A DNA stretch of 64,000 nt, taken from positions 868,001 through 932,000 of the forward strand of contig NZ_CP051684.1 in NCBI RefSeq assembly GCF_012849375.1, read 5' to 3'. Both the position numbers and the translations under genes were made by a program. This stretch comes from Duganella dendranthematis (GTDB lineage Bacteria > Pseudomonadota > Gammaproteobacteria > Burkholderiales > Burkholderiaceae_D). Within the stretch, counting starts at the first letter, position 1. Every line of letters begins with the position of its first letter. This document shows, in pieces, positions 7,356 through 15,623 of this stretch. Under the pieces are notes generated by a model that saw nothing but the letters and a program-made list of their open reading frames with translations, was not told where the DNA came from and made no database searches.

Positions 7356-8291
7356 CTAGCGCGGCGGATCCAACGGGTCGAACCAGTAGGCTTTGTTGGA
7401 CAACGGGGTTTGCGGCGACAGCAGCGGGTTCTCCAGCCGGAAGATGCGGCGTTTGCGCAGGCCCACCTTGTCGATCAGTGCATCGTAAAATTGATGGAAC
7501 AACTGATCGAAGCGGCCGTCGGCAATCAATAATTGCATGCCGTATTCCAGCCGCTGCGCCAGGCGCCGCTGTTCGGCGCCGCCCAGGAAGAAGTAGCGCG
7601 GCGACGGCACGTACAGCGCAAAGCTGCGCTCCAGCGCCAGTGTCGGGAAGCCCGGCATATACGCCGCCTGTTCATACACCGCTTCATCTATCGCGCGCGG
7701 AAAGTGCTGGAAGCGCCCCGCCGCCAGCATGCCGTGCAAGCCGGCCGAGGTACTGCCCTCCACCACATGGAATCCGGCCTGCTTGTAGGTGATGGTCAGG
7801 CTCCACTGGCGGCCGGCGCCGAGCGACAGCGCTTTCAACTGCTCGACATTGCGCACCGCGCTGAACAAGTCCTGGTTGCGACCGTCGATCAGCGAGATGC
7901 GGTAGCAGGAGATCCCCTTGTCGAGCGGAATCCGAATCGGGGTCAGCTTTTGCTCCCACTCCAGCGACGTCACCTGTCCGCTCAGGTTGACCAGCTCGCC
8001 CTTGATCATTTCCTGCATCAGCCGGTCGCGCTCCATGCGCAGCTGCGCTATTTTCAGTTCGTATGGCCCGTATTTGGGCCGCGACGCGTCCAGCGCCGCT
8101 TGCAGCAGATGCACGATGTGGCTGTCGCTGTACTGCGATTTGCTGGAATTCATGTCGATGGTATAGACATCGACCGCACACGCCACGCCCTGCCAGCCGG
8201 CCAGCGCCAGCAGGCACAGCCACTTCCCGAACTTAGTCAGCGACCGGCGCAGGATAGCGTACCTCCAGGATGTCCAGTTCTTCGACGCCAT
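7356..8291 (-). CDS. Periplasmic protein, solute-binding-protein-like, function unknown
   Basis: This 311-residue protein has a signal-peptide-like N-terminus: a basic stretch, then the hydrophobic run W-L-C-L-L-A-L-A-G-W-Q-G-V-A around residues 24-37, and a likely cleavage after A-C-A. The mature part has features seen in amino-acid ABC transporter binding-protein-like periplasmic proteins: a paired N-terminal strand, S-D-S-H-I-V-H-L-L-Q-A-A-L, and a C-terminal L-L-I-A-D-G-R-F-D-Q-L-F-H-Q-F-Y-D block. No transporter permease lies nearby, so the role is unknown. The start at 8291 overlaps the end of the upstream greB frame by 59 bases and has only a weak ribosome site, so the exact start is uncertain. 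Its last ~200 bases are duplicated at 6859-7055. Confidence 0.65.
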   Translation of the reverse strand: MASKNWTSWRYAILRRSLTKFGKWLCLLALAGWQGVACAVDVYTIDMNSSKSQYSDSHIVHLLQAALDASRPKYGPYELKIAQLRMERDRLMQEMIKGELVNLSGQVTSLEWEQKLTPIRIPLDKGISCYRISLIDGRNQDLFSAVRNVEQLKALSLGAGRQWSLTITYKQAGFHVVEGSTSAGLHGMLAAGRFQHFPRAIDEAVYEQAAYMPGFPTLALERSFALYVPSPRYFFLGGAEQRRLAQRLEYGMQLLIADGRFDQLFHQFYDALIDKVGLRKRRIFRLENPLLSPQTPLSNKAYWFDPLDPPR

Positions 8292-8798
8292 GCGGCGCCT
8301 GGAAGGTGATGGTGTCGCCTTCGCGCGCCTTGGTCAGCGCGCGCGCCACCGGCGCCACCCAGCTGATCTTGCCGTTCAGCGGGTCCAGCTCGTCGATGCC
8401 GACGATCGTGATGGTGCGTTCCTCGCCGCTCTGGTTGCTGTAGGTCACTGTGGCGCCAAAGAATACTTGATCACTGCCAAAATGCGCGCTGGGATCGACG
8501 ATCGCGGCCGAATCCAGCCGCTTGGTCAGGAAACGGATGCGGCGGTCGATCTCGCGCAGCCGGCGTTTGCCGTAGATGTAATCGCCATTTTCCGAGCGGT
8601 CGCCGTTGGAGGCGGCCCAGTGGACGATTTTCACCACTTCCGGCCGGTCGACGTCGATCAATTGCAGCAACTCTTCCTTGATGCGCTGGTAGCCCTCGGG
8701 CGGATGTAGTTTTTCGAGCCAGCCGGGATCGCCAACGCCAGCGCTGCGGCTTCGTCGTCATCGTCCTGGTCGCTCTCTTTGACAAAGGCTTTATTCAT
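8233..8798 (-). pseudogene. greB: Transcript cleavage factor GreB, frameshifted
   Basis: GreB enters the RNA polymerase secondary channel and stimulates cleavage of backtracked transcripts. The first frame starts at ATG 8798 and gives a normal acidic GreB beginning (M-N-K-A-F-V-K-E-S-D-Q-D-D-D-D-E) up to G-S-K-N-Y-I. It leaves the family pattern at about 8698-8706. The next frame then gives Q-L-I-D-V-D-R-P-E-V, N-G-D-R-S-E-N-G-D-Y (the conserved coiled-coil tip region) and the C-terminal FKBP-like domain. Exactly one base is missing between the two parts. Joined, they give about 188 residues, the usual length. The downstream frame could start at a TTG at 8670, but would lack the first coiled-coil helix. 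Confidence 0.85.
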
Positions 8799-8847
8799 AC
8801 GGGCTATTGTAACGGCTTTCACGTATCATGCTGTCGAAGGAACAACC

Positions 8848-9417
8848 ATGAGAACACTGCACCGCTACCGTCGCTGGCTGTTTGCGCCGCTGGTTTATCT
8901 GGCGGCGCTGTTGCTATTGCTGGAAGACTGGCTGTGGAACCTCGGCGCGCGGGTGATGAACCGGCTGGCCCAGTGGCCGCCGCTGCACCGGCTGGAAGCG
9001 TGGATTTGCCGCCTCGGCCCGAAGGCGGCGCTGGTGCTGTTCGTGCTGCCGGCCACGCTGCTGTTCCCGGTCAAGCTGCTGGCGCTGTGGGCCATGGCCA
9101 ACGGCCACCCGCTGACCGGCGTGACGGTGATCGTGCTGGCCAAGCTGGGCGGCGCGGCCGCGGTGGCGCGGCTGTATCTGCTGACGCGGCCGGTCTTGAT
9201 GACCATCGTCTGGTTCGCCGCGCTGCTGGGCTGGTTCCTGGCGCTGAAGGAACGCTGGATCGAACGGCTGCGCGCCACCCGCGCCTGGCGCAAGGTCGAA
9301 GCGTTGCGCCACGCCTTCCACCACTGGCGCCAGCACGTCGCGCCGCGGCCCGGCAGCTGGCTGGCGCGCTTCCGCCGTCTGCTGAAGCGCTTCCGCCGCC
9401 GCTGGGACACGCGCTAG
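8848..9417 (+). CDS. Conserved membrane protein, unknown function
   Basis: This is a 189-residue, strongly basic protein with at least three hydrophobic segments: residues 11-26, about 57-80 (V-L-F-V-L-P-A-T-L-L-F-P-V-K-L-L) and about 118-138. It ends in a long Arg/Trp-rich cytoplasmic tail. The start ATG at 8848 follows GAAGGA at good spacing; an upstream in-frame ATG at 8779 overlaps greB and is not preferred. It lies 12 bases before the histidine kinase and is on the same strand, so it may share its transcript and could be an accessory membrane component. No family with known activity is recognised. Confidence 0.6.
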   Translation: MRTLHRYRRWLFAPLVYLAALLLLLEDWLWNLGARVMNRLAQWPPLHRLEAWICRLGPKAALVLFVLPATLLFPVKLLALWAMANGHPLTGVTVIVLAKLGGAAAVARLYLLTRPVLMTIVWFAALLGWFLALKERWIERLRATRAWRKVEALRHAFHHWRQHVAPRPGSWLARFRRLLKRFRRRWDTR

Positions 9418-9429
9418 AATGGCGGTCAC

Positions 9430-10626
9430 ATGAGCGCAACCGTCCCCTCCCTTCACGATCCCCTGGCCCTGGCGGCGGAACTGGAACAGGTGCGCGCGCG
9501 CTTTGCCGCGATCGTCTCCAACACGCCCGGGCTGGTGTACCAGTTTGTGCTGCACGCCGACGGCCAGGTCAGCTTCCCCTACCTGAGCGACGGCTGCCAG
9601 GCGCTGCTGGGGCTGACCACGGCCGAACTGCACGCCACGCCGCAGCGCTTTCTCGAACTGATTTTGCCGGATGACCGCCCGTCCTACCTGGACGCCATGC
9701 GCGCCTCGGCGGCGGCGCAGTGGAGCTGGAACTGGGAAGGCCGCATCTGGGTCGACGCCTGGAAGGACATCAAGTGGATCAATCTGCGCAGCACGCCCCA
9801 CGCGCTGGGCGACGGCGCGGTGCGCTGGGACGGCATCATGACGAATATCACCGACAGCAAGCTGGAGCAAATGGAAGTGCGCCACTCACGCGCCCGCCTG
9901 GCCGAGCTGAGCGCGCATACCGACCGCGTCAAGGAACAGGAACGCACCCGCATCGCCCGCGAAATCCACGATGAGCTGGGCGGCAACCTGACCGCGATCA
10001 AGATGGCGGTGGCGATGCTGGCGGCGCGGCTGGAGCACAGCGCGGCCGAGCCGGCGCTGCGCGAGAAGACCGACTATGTCGACCTGCTGGTCGACCGCAC
10101 CATCGAGGCGATCCACCGCATTTCACTGGACCTGCGGCCGCCGCTGCTGGACCTGGGACTGGTGGCGGCGCTGGAATGGCAAACCAAGGAATTCGACAAG
10201 CAGACCGGCATCCACGCCAGTTTCAGCGCCAACCAGCGCGACATCGGCCTCGACACCGACCAGGCCACCGCCCTGTTCCGCATCGCCCAGGAGGCGCTGA
10301 CCAACGTCGCCAAGCATGCGCACGCAACCAGGGTCAGCGTCAAACTGGTCAAGCAGCGCTACCACGTGACCCTGAAAATCAGCGACAACGGCACCGGCAT
10401 CGCCCACGCCGACCGCAGCAAACCGGCCTCGTTCGGCCTGCGCGGCATGGCCGAACGCGCCCGCGCGCTGGGCGGCACCCTGACCCTGAGCCACGCCAGC
10501 GGCGGCGGCACGGTGGTCGCGATCAAGATCAAGCAAGAAATTAAGCCGGACACTGCACAGGATAGCCTCCTGCAGCTCACTGCGGGCGCTACAATAGCGG
10601 AAGAAAACATTTCTTCCGCGAAATAA
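9430..10626 (+). CDS. PAS-domain sensor histidine kinase (NarL-type HisKA_3)
   Basis: This 398-residue two-component kinase has no membrane segment and is probably cytoplasmic. An N-terminal PAS domain (about residues 20-145) begins with F-A-A-I-V-S-N-T-P-G-L-V-Y-Q and includes the W-I-N-L-R-S-T-P and D-G-I-M-T-N-I-T-D-S-K-L blocks. The HisKA_3 dimerisation/phosphoacceptor domain has R-E-I-H-D-E-L-G-G-N-L with His near 180. The HATPase domain has E-A-L-T-N-V-A-K-H-A (about 285) and S-D-N-G-T-G-I (about 318), with a C-terminal G-L-R-G-M-A-E-R-A. Such kinases phosphorylate LuxR-type regulators; one follows 48 bases downstream. The signal is unknown. Confidence 0.9.
   Translation: MSATVPSLHDPLALAAELEQVRARFAAIVSNTPGLVYQFVLHADGQVSFPYLSDGCQALLGLTTAELHATPQRFLELILPDDRPSYLDAMRASAAAQWSWNWEGRIWVDAWKDIKWINLRSTPHALGDGAVRWDGIMTNITDSKLEQMEVRHSRARLAELSAHTDRVKEQERTRIAREIHDELGGNLTAIKMAVAMLAARLEHSAAEPALREKTDYVDLLVDRTIEAIHRISLDLRPPLLDLGLVAALEWQTKEFDKQTGIHASFSANQRDIGLDTDQATALFRIAQEALTNVAKHAHATRVSVKLVKQRYHVTLKISDNGTGIAHADRSKPASFGLRGMAERARALGGTLTLSHASGGGTVVAIKIKQEIKPDTAQDSLLQLTAGATIAEENISSAK
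10597..10619. promoter_or_regulatory. Perfect 10-bp inverted repeat at the kinase/regulator boundary
   Basis: GCGGAAGAAA (10597-10606), the spacer ACA, and TTTCTTCCGC (10610-10619) form a perfect inverted repeat over the last codons of the kinase. A TACAAT box lies immediately upstream (10590-10595), though no good -35 sequence precedes it. It could be an operator for the regulator gene or an mRNA hairpin reducing its expression. There is no T-tract. Confidence 0.4.
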
Positions 10627-10674
10627 TGTGTCGTCACGAACACACGACAGGAAACACAGGGTAAAAGAGAGTTC

Positions 10675-11322
10675 ATGACAGAAAAAGCCATCATCAAGGT
10701 CTTCATCGCCGATGATCACGCCATTGTGCGCGAAGGCTTGAAGCAAATCCTGGCCGAAACGCGCGACATCGTGGTGGCCGGCGAGGCGGAAAACGGCCTG
10801 GACGCCATCAAGCTGTTCCGCAAATCCGAATGCCAGGTGCTGTTGCTGGACATTTCGTTGCCAGATCGCAACGGCATCGAGGTGCTCAAGCAGATCAAGA
10901 AGGAAAAACCGGAACTGGCCGTGCTGATGCTGTCGATGCATCGCGAAGATCAGTACGCGATTCGCGCGCTGAAGGCCGGCGCGTCCGGCTACCTGACCAA
11001 ACAGAGCGCGCCGAAGGAGCTGGTGACGGCGATCCGCCAGGTCGGCGGCGGTCTGAAGTACATCAGTGCGGCGCTGGCGCAGGAACTGGCCAACCACGTC
11101 GGCGACGACCACGAGGCGCCGCTGCACGAGAGCCTGTCCGACCGCGAATACCAGACCCTGACCATGATCGCCTCCGGCAAGACGGTCGGCGTGATCGCCA
11201 AGGAACTGTCGCTGTCGGTCAAGACGGTCAGCGAGTACCGGGCCCGCCTGCTGGTCAAGATGAAACTGAAAAACAGCGCCGAATTGACGCATTACGCCAT
11301 TAAAAATCAACTCATTGAATAA
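10675..11322 (+). CDS. LuxR/NarL-family response regulator
   Basis: This 215-residue regulator pairs with the preceding kinase. The receiver domain has the acidic pair D-D-H near residues 13-15, the phosphoacceptor Asp59 in L-L-L-D-I-S-L-P, the T/S position in L-S-M-H and the conserved Lys in G-Y-L-T-K. The C-terminal LuxR HTH domain (about 145-210) has L-S-D-R-E-Y-Q-T-L-T-M-I-A and the recognition helix L-S-L-S-V-K-T-V-S-E-Y-R-A-R. It should be a DNA-binding transcription regulator activated by phosphorylation. Targets are not visible. The general layout matches the NarL/FixJ family, and its length is normal. Confidence 0.92.
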   Translation: MTEKAIIKVFIADDHAIVREGLKQILAETRDIVVAGEAENGLDAIKLFRKSECQVLLLDISLPDRNGIEVLKQIKKEKPELAVLMLSMHREDQYAIRALKAGASGYLTKQSAPKELVTAIRQVGGGLKYISAALAQELANHVGDDHEAPLHESLSDREYQTLTMIASGKTVGVIAKELSLSVKTVSEYRARLLVKMKLKNSAELTHYAIKNQLIE

Positions 11323-11499
11323 GCCAGAGTAAGATAACAACTCCTGCGCAACGATCGCATCACGCCAACGTTGCCGAAAGGAAAATGGTTAATGCTTTGA
11401 TGAAAGCCACCTTCCCGCCCTTTATTCGGGCAATGCCGGCTGGGCAGCGCGCTTATCATTGCTGTAATTGGTAATCCATACAGAGGTACGCGCGTCATT

Positions 11500-13092
11500 A
11501 TGTCCAGCAAACCCACTACGCCCGAGCAGAATCCGGCCGATATCGCACGCGAGGCGTTCCGTCGCCTGGCGGTGCGCCGCATCGCCCCGACCCCGGAAGC
11601 CTATCGCGAGATTTATAACGAAATTGCCGGCATCGCGCCTGAGCCGGCCCCGGCTACCGCTGCGCCACTGGGCAGCGCCGATCCCGGACCGGAATCGGTG
11701 CTGAGCCAGTTTGCCACCCGCATGACCGAAGGCGCCGGCGAACTGGGCGAGTATGGCCGCCGCTTCAACCGCGCCGTCAAGACGCGCGACTGGGAAGGCT
11801 ATGCGCGCGCCTTGTCGCAACTGGTCGAAAAACACTTTGTCAGCCCGAAAAAAGGCATCGAAGTGGCCGGCATCGGCGGTGAGGAAAGCGAACAGTCGCG
11901 CAGCCTGCGCGACCTGCTGGCGCGCACCCTGACCTTTGCCGTGGCGTCGCTGCTGGCCGGGGCGCCGGTGCTGGCGGCCGAGGCCGAATCGCTGGGCAAC
12001 GCCACCAAGAGCGCCCACAGCGAGGAAGCGCTGGCCGAGATCGCCGTGCGGCTGAAACAGTTGTGCTACCAGATCGAAGTGCGCGGCGGCGACAGCGGCG
12101 AACAGCAGGAGCTGCTACTGCGCCTGTTCCGCCTGCTGCTGGAAAACGTCAGCGAGCTGCTGGACGACGACAGCTGGCTGCGCGGCCAGATCGAGGCGGT
12201 GCAGAACCTGATCGCCGGCCCGCTGGACGTGCGCGCGCTGGAGGAAGCCACCCGCAGCCTGAAGGAAGTCATCTATAAACAGGGGCAGCTCAAGCACAGC
12301 CTGTCGGACGTCAAGCTCACCGTCAAGAATATGATGATGACCTTTATCGACCGGCTCGGCCAGGTGGCCGCGTCGACCGGCGACTTCCACGAAAAAATCG
12401 GCGGCTATTCCGACAAGATCAGCAAGGCCGACAATATCGCCGAACTCAACAGCATCCTCGACGAGGTGCTGAAGGAAACCCGGCTGGTCCAGAGCGAGGC
12501 GCTGAAAGCGCGCGACAAGATGATGCTGGCCAAGCAGGAAGTGCAAGATGCCGAAGCGCGCATCCACTCGCTGGAAGCCAAGCTGCAGCATTTGAGCGAA
12601 CTGGTGCGCGAAGACCAGCTGACCGGCAGCCTCAACCGTCGTGGCCTGGACGATGTGTTCGAGCGCGAGACCGCCCGCTCCGACCGCCGCGGCACGCCGC
12701 TGTGCATCGCCGTGCTGGACCTGGACGATTTCAAGAAGCTCAACGACACCTACGGCCACATCGCCGGCGACGCCGCGCTGAAGCACCTGGTCAAGATCGT
12801 CAAGGACACGCTGCGCTCGATGGACGTGATCGCCCGCTTCGGCGGCGAGGAATTCCTGATCCTGATGCCGGAGACCTCGGTCGAGGCGGCAGCATCGACG
12901 ATGACCCGGCTGCAGCGCGAGCTGACCAAACATTTCTTCCTGCACGATAACGAGAAAGTGCTGATCACTTTCTCGGCCGGAGTGGCGCTGCGCCGTCCCA
13001 ACGAAGAGCAGACCGAGCTGGTCAAACGGGCCGACAAGGCCATGTACACCGCCAAGCAAACCGGCAAAAACCGGGTGGTCGTTGCCGAATAA
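11500..13092 (+). CDS. Diguanylate cyclase (GGDEF domain) with coiled-coil sensor part
   Basis: This enzyme makes cyclic di-GMP from two GTP. The 530-residue protein has a soluble helical N-terminal part (about 1-285) without recognisable membrane segments, then a long coiled coil (about 290-375). The GGDEF domain runs from D-Q-L-T-G-S-L-N-R-R-G-L (about 373) to the end, with the active-site motif GGEEF at about 448-452. An inhibitory I-site R-S-M-D lies five residues before it (439-442), so product inhibition is likely. Its position beside the flagellar genes and upstream of a PilZ-type brake gene (20,996) suggests a role in the switch between swimming and attachment. The start at 11500 follows a weak ribosome site. 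Confidence 0.9.
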   Translation: MSSKPTTPEQNPADIAREAFRRLAVRRIAPTPEAYREIYNEIAGIAPEPAPATAAPLGSADPGPESVLSQFATRMTEGAGELGEYGRRFNRAVKTRDWEGYARALSQLVEKHFVSPKKGIEVAGIGGEESEQSRSLRDLLARTLTFAVASLLAGAPVLAAEAESLGNATKSAHSEEALAEIAVRLKQLCYQIEVRGGDSGEQQELLLRLFRLLLENVSELLDDDSWLRGQIEAVQNLIAGPLDVRALEEATRSLKEVIYKQGQLKHSLSDVKLTVKNMMMTFIDRLGQVAASTGDFHEKIGGYSDKISKADNIAELNSILDEVLKETRLVQSEALKARDKMMLAKQEVQDAEARIHSLEAKLQHLSELVREDQLTGSLNRRGLDDVFERETARSDRRGTPLCIAVLDLDDFKKLNDTYGHIAGDAALKHLVKIVKDTLRSMDVIARFGGEEFLILMPETSVEAAASTMTRLQRELTKHFFLHDNEKVLITFSAGVALRRPNEEQTELVKRADKAMYTAKQTGKNRVVVAE

Positions 13093-13116
13093 ATAAGTTT
13101 CTCAGCTCCAACAACG

Positions 13117-13146
13117 TGCCCGGACCCTGCGCCGGGCATTTTTTTT
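13117..13146 (+). terminator. Intrinsic terminator after the diguanylate cyclase gene
   Basis: TGCCCGG (13117-13123) and CCGGGCA (13132-13138) form a 7-bp stem, followed by eight T residues (13139-13146). This lies 24 bases after the stop codon and separates the cyclase from the flagellin gene. Confidence 0.85.
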
Positions 13147-13257
13147 GCCCGAAATAAATTTTTTTTCGCCCTCAAGTTTCGTTTTCCGGCGTCGTTTAGA
13201 CGCTTAGGCGGGACGAACTTGAGGCCTGATCGTAAAAATTTACCTGCTTTTTGTGCC

Positions 13258-13284
13258 TAAACTTTCCATACGGGAACCCGTTAC
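13258..13284 (+). promoter_or_regulatory. Sigma-28 (FliA) promoter of fliC
   Basis: TAAACTTT (13258-13265), an 11-base spacer, and CCCGTTAC (13277-13284) match the flagellar sigma factor consensus TAAAGTTT/GCCGATAA with the exact expected spacing. It lies about 100 bases before the fliC start codon, giving a long 5' leader, as is common for flagellin mRNAs. FliA itself is encoded at 58,097-58,828. Confidence 0.8.
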
Positions 13285-13385
13285 CAGCAATAACTGCGGT
13301 GTGATTGTCTCGAAACAAGGAGACACACCAAAGGGAACTGAGGCACCCAGCCCACAATATGTAATACCAGTTTTGGAGAAATACC

Positions 13386-14936
13386 ATGGCACAAGTCATT
13401 AATACCAACGTCGCATCGCTGAACTCGCAACGCAACCTGTCGTCCTCGCAAGCTAGCCTGCAGACCTCGCTGCAACGTCTGTCGTCGGGTCTGCGCATCA
13501 ACAGCGCCAAGGACGACGCTGCCGGTCTGGCCATTTCCGACCGCTTCAGCGCGCAGATTCGCGGTAATACCACGGCTGCACGTAACGCCAACGACGGTAT
13601 CTCGCTGGCGCAAACGGCCGAGGGTGGCTTGAGCACCGCCGGCGACCTGCTGCAGCGTATCCGTGAGCTGGCCGTGCAGTCGGCCAACGGCACCAACTCG
13701 GCATCGGACCGTCAATCGATCCAGGGCGAGGTCGCCTCGTTGTCGCAAGAGCTGGACCGCGTTGCCAACACCACCCAGTTCAACGGCCAGAACGTGCTGG
13801 ACGGTTCGCTGACCTCGGCCCAGTTCCAGGTCGGCGCCAACTCGGGTCAGACCATCAACGTCGGCATCCTGTCGGCCAAAGCGACCGATATCGGCAACAA
13901 CACCCTGCAAGCCGACTACGGCGACGCTGCCACCACCGGCGCCGCTGACGCCGCAGTGGCCGGCACGGTCAACAATATCAAGGGCACCCAGACGCTGAAT
14001 ATCACGTCGGGCAACGGCATCTCCACCACCGTCAACATCGCCAATGACGGCGACAGCGCCAAAAAGGTCGCTGCCAACGTCAACGCCCTGAGCGGCAAAA
14101 GCGGCGTGACCGCCACCGCCACCACCAGCGCCACGCTGGCCGGCGTCGGCAACGGTTCGGTACAGTTCAAGCTGCGCGGCGACAACTCGACTGAAGCTGA
14201 TCCAAACTCGGCCGCTGTAACCATCTCGGCCCAGGTGAAGAACAACGACCTGTCGTCGCTGGCCCAGGCCATCAACGCCCAGTCCGGCACCACCGGCATC
14301 ACGGCAGCAATCGAACTCGATTCCAGCGGCGCCAAACAGCTGAAGATGACCAATGCCTCCGGCTCCGACATCCAGCTGGAGAACGTCAACACCGCGCCAG
14401 CGGCCGGCACCACCGATGCCCTGGCAGCCGCCAACCTGCTGGGCACCGACAAGCCTGGTTCGGGTGCGGCTGGCACCGGCGCCGCCACCGGCGCGCCGAT
14501 CCCTGTCACGGCCGGCCTCAGCGCCACCGTCGGCGGCCACCTGAGCTTCTCGTCGGACAGCGGTTTCACCATCACCGACAGCGGTTCCGGCATCCTGACC
14601 GGCACCGCCGGTTCGGACCTGCAATCGGTCGCCAAGATCGACGTCAGCACCGTGGATGGCGCCAACGCGGCGATGAAAACCATCGACTCGGCCCTGGCCC
14701 AGGTGGACAGCAACCGTGCAGCACTGGGTGCGATCCAGAATCGTTTCACGTCGACCATCTCGAACCTGAACACGACCACGGAAAACTTGACCGCGTCGCG
14801 TAGCCGGATTCAAGATACCGACTTTGCAGCAGAAACGGCCAACCTGACCCGCGGCCAGATCCTGCAACAAGCTGGTACCGCGATGCTGGCGCAAGCCAAC
14901 TCGCTGCCGAACGGCGTGCTGTCCCTGCTGCGTTAA
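13386..14936 (+). CDS. fliC: Flagellin
   Basis: Flagellin is the filament subunit, exported through the flagellar type III apparatus and polymerised under the FliD cap. The 516-residue protein has the canonical N-terminal D0/D1 helices ([13 protein letters not shown], the [17 protein letters not shown] motif near residues 32-48) up to about 170, a variable Ala/Thr/Gly-rich central domain (about 180-420), and the C-terminal D1/D0 ([15 protein letters not shown] near 476, ending S-L-L-R). The ATG follows GGAGAA. It is transcribed from a sigma-28 promoter and closed by a strong terminator. Longer than minimal flagellins because of the central domain. Confidence 0.97.
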   Translation: MAQVINTNVASLNSQRNLSSSQASLQTSLQRLSSGLRINSAKDDAAGLAISDRFSAQIRGNTTAARNANDGISLAQTAEGGLSTAGDLLQRIRELAVQSANGTNSASDRQSIQGEVASLSQELDRVANTTQFNGQNVLDGSLTSAQFQVGANSGQTINVGILSAKATDIGNNTLQADYGDAATTGAADAAVAGTVNNIKGTQTLNITSGNGISTTVNIANDGDSAKKVAANVNALSGKSGVTATATTSATLAGVGNGSVQFKLRGDNSTEADPNSAAVTISAQVKNNDLSSLAQAINAQSGTTGITAAIELDSSGAKQLKMTNASGSDIQLENVNTAPAAGTTDALAAANLLGTDKPGSGAAGTGAATGAPIPVTAGLSATVGGHLSFSSDSGFTITDSGSGILTGTAGSDLQSVAKIDVSTVDGANAAMKTIDSALAQVDSNRAALGAIQNRFTSTISNLNTTTENLTASRSRIQDTDFAAETANLTRGQILQQAGTAMLAQANSLPNGVLSLLR

Positions 14937-14981
14937 AATCCGGAGCAGCGGTGACCGGCTAACGGTCACGCTGATCGGGGT

Positions 14982-15012
14982 CCCCGGCTGATTTATTCAG
15001 CCGGGGATTTTT
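14982..15012 (+). terminator. Intrinsic terminator after fliC
   Basis: CCCCGGCTGA (14982-14991) and TCAGCCGGGG (14997-15006) form a 10-bp stem, followed by A and five T residues. A weaker hairpin (GTGACCG/CGGTCAC, about 14951-14969) lies just before it. Confidence 0.85.
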
Positions 15013-15027
15013 CACAAAGGAACAATC

Positions 15028-15414
15028 ATGACTATCGACACGATAGGCTCCGCCAGCACGGCGCGCCCCACCGACCGCGCGGTCGGCGGCGACGCCACGC
15101 CGGCCAGCGGCGCTGCGCGCGCCCCGGCCGCCCCCGTCGAGACTGCCAACGCGGTCAAGGCCGCCGAAGCCTTGCCGAGCGAACAGCAAGTCAGCGATGC
15201 GCTGTCCAAGTTGAACAAGACGCCGCAGGCACAAGCCAACAACCTCGAGTTTTCGGTCGACCAGGACACCAAGCGCACGGTGGTCAAGGTGATCGACCAG
15301 AACACCAAAGAAGTGGTGCGCCAGTTTCCGACCAAGGAAGCACTGGCGATCGCCAAGGCGCTCGACGAAGAAAGCAAAGGCAGTCCCGGTCTGTTGATCG
15401 ACCAGACCGCCTGA
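15028..15414 (+). CDS. flaG: Flagellar protein FlaG
   Basis: FlaG proteins influence filament length and are usually next to flagellin and fliD. This 128-residue protein has an unstructured Ala/Pro-rich first half and a conserved second half. The latter includes A-L-S-K-L-N-K, L-E-F-S-V-D-Q-D-T-K-R-T-V-V-K-V-I-D (about 72-89) and E-V-V-R-Q-F-P-T-K-E-A-L, the FlaG hallmark. Its start follows AAAGGA. It lies between the fliC terminator and its own strong terminator, with no clear sigma-28 site of its own, so it probably depends on partial read-through from fliC. Precise molecular function is not established for the family. Confidence 0.9.
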   Translation: MTIDTIGSASTARPTDRAVGGDATPASGAARAPAAPVETANAVKAAEALPSEQQVSDALSKLNKTPQAQANNLEFSVDQDTKRTVVKVIDQNTKEVVRQFPTKEALAIAKALDEESKGSPGLLIDQTA

Positions 15415-15416
15415 AA

Positions 15417-15449
15417 CGGCGCGCACCACCTGGTGCGCGCCGTTTTTTT
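15417..15449 (+). terminator. Intrinsic terminator after flaG
   Basis: CGGCGCGCACC (15417-15427) and GGTGCGCGCCG (15432-15442) form a perfect 11-bp stem with a 4-base loop, followed by seven T residues. It begins three bases after the flaG stop codon. Confidence 0.92.
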
Positions 15450-15562
15450 CTCATCTGTGGCATCCTGTTCCGGGAGCGCCTGCCTGCGGGGTGATCCGCC
15501 CTCCGCACTGGGTTTTTACCCGCTTTCACAGCTTGCGCCAAACAAGCCGGTATTTCCCCCTC

Positions 15563-15589
15563 TCAAGTCCGGTTTGATTCTGCCGATAT
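15563..15589 (+). promoter_or_regulatory. Sigma-28 (FliA) promoter of fliD
   Basis: TCAAGTCC (15563-15570), an 11-base spacer, and GCCGATAT (15582-15589) form a near-consensus sigma-28 promoter; the -10 element matches seven of eight positions. It lies 35 bases before the fliD start codon and would drive fliD, fliS, fliT and perhaps the genes after them. Confidence 0.82.
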
Positions 15590-15623
15590 CAGCTTATATT
15601 ATTGCTTTACTTAGGAGCGCATC

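Larger units (their letters stand above)
7056..7552. repeat. Tandem duplication, copy B (497 bp, internally deleted)
   Basis: This is the second copy of the duplicated unit. It carries the spoT tail (7056-7113, ending in a TAG), the palindrome (7130-7159), a transposase remnant (7179-7326) and then runs into the intact periplasmic-protein gene. Compared with copy A, about 542 bp (copy A positions 6286-6827) are missing. The deletion ends share only the dinucleotide GC. A few small indels are also present. No functional gene lies between 6792 and 7355. Confidence 0.85.
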
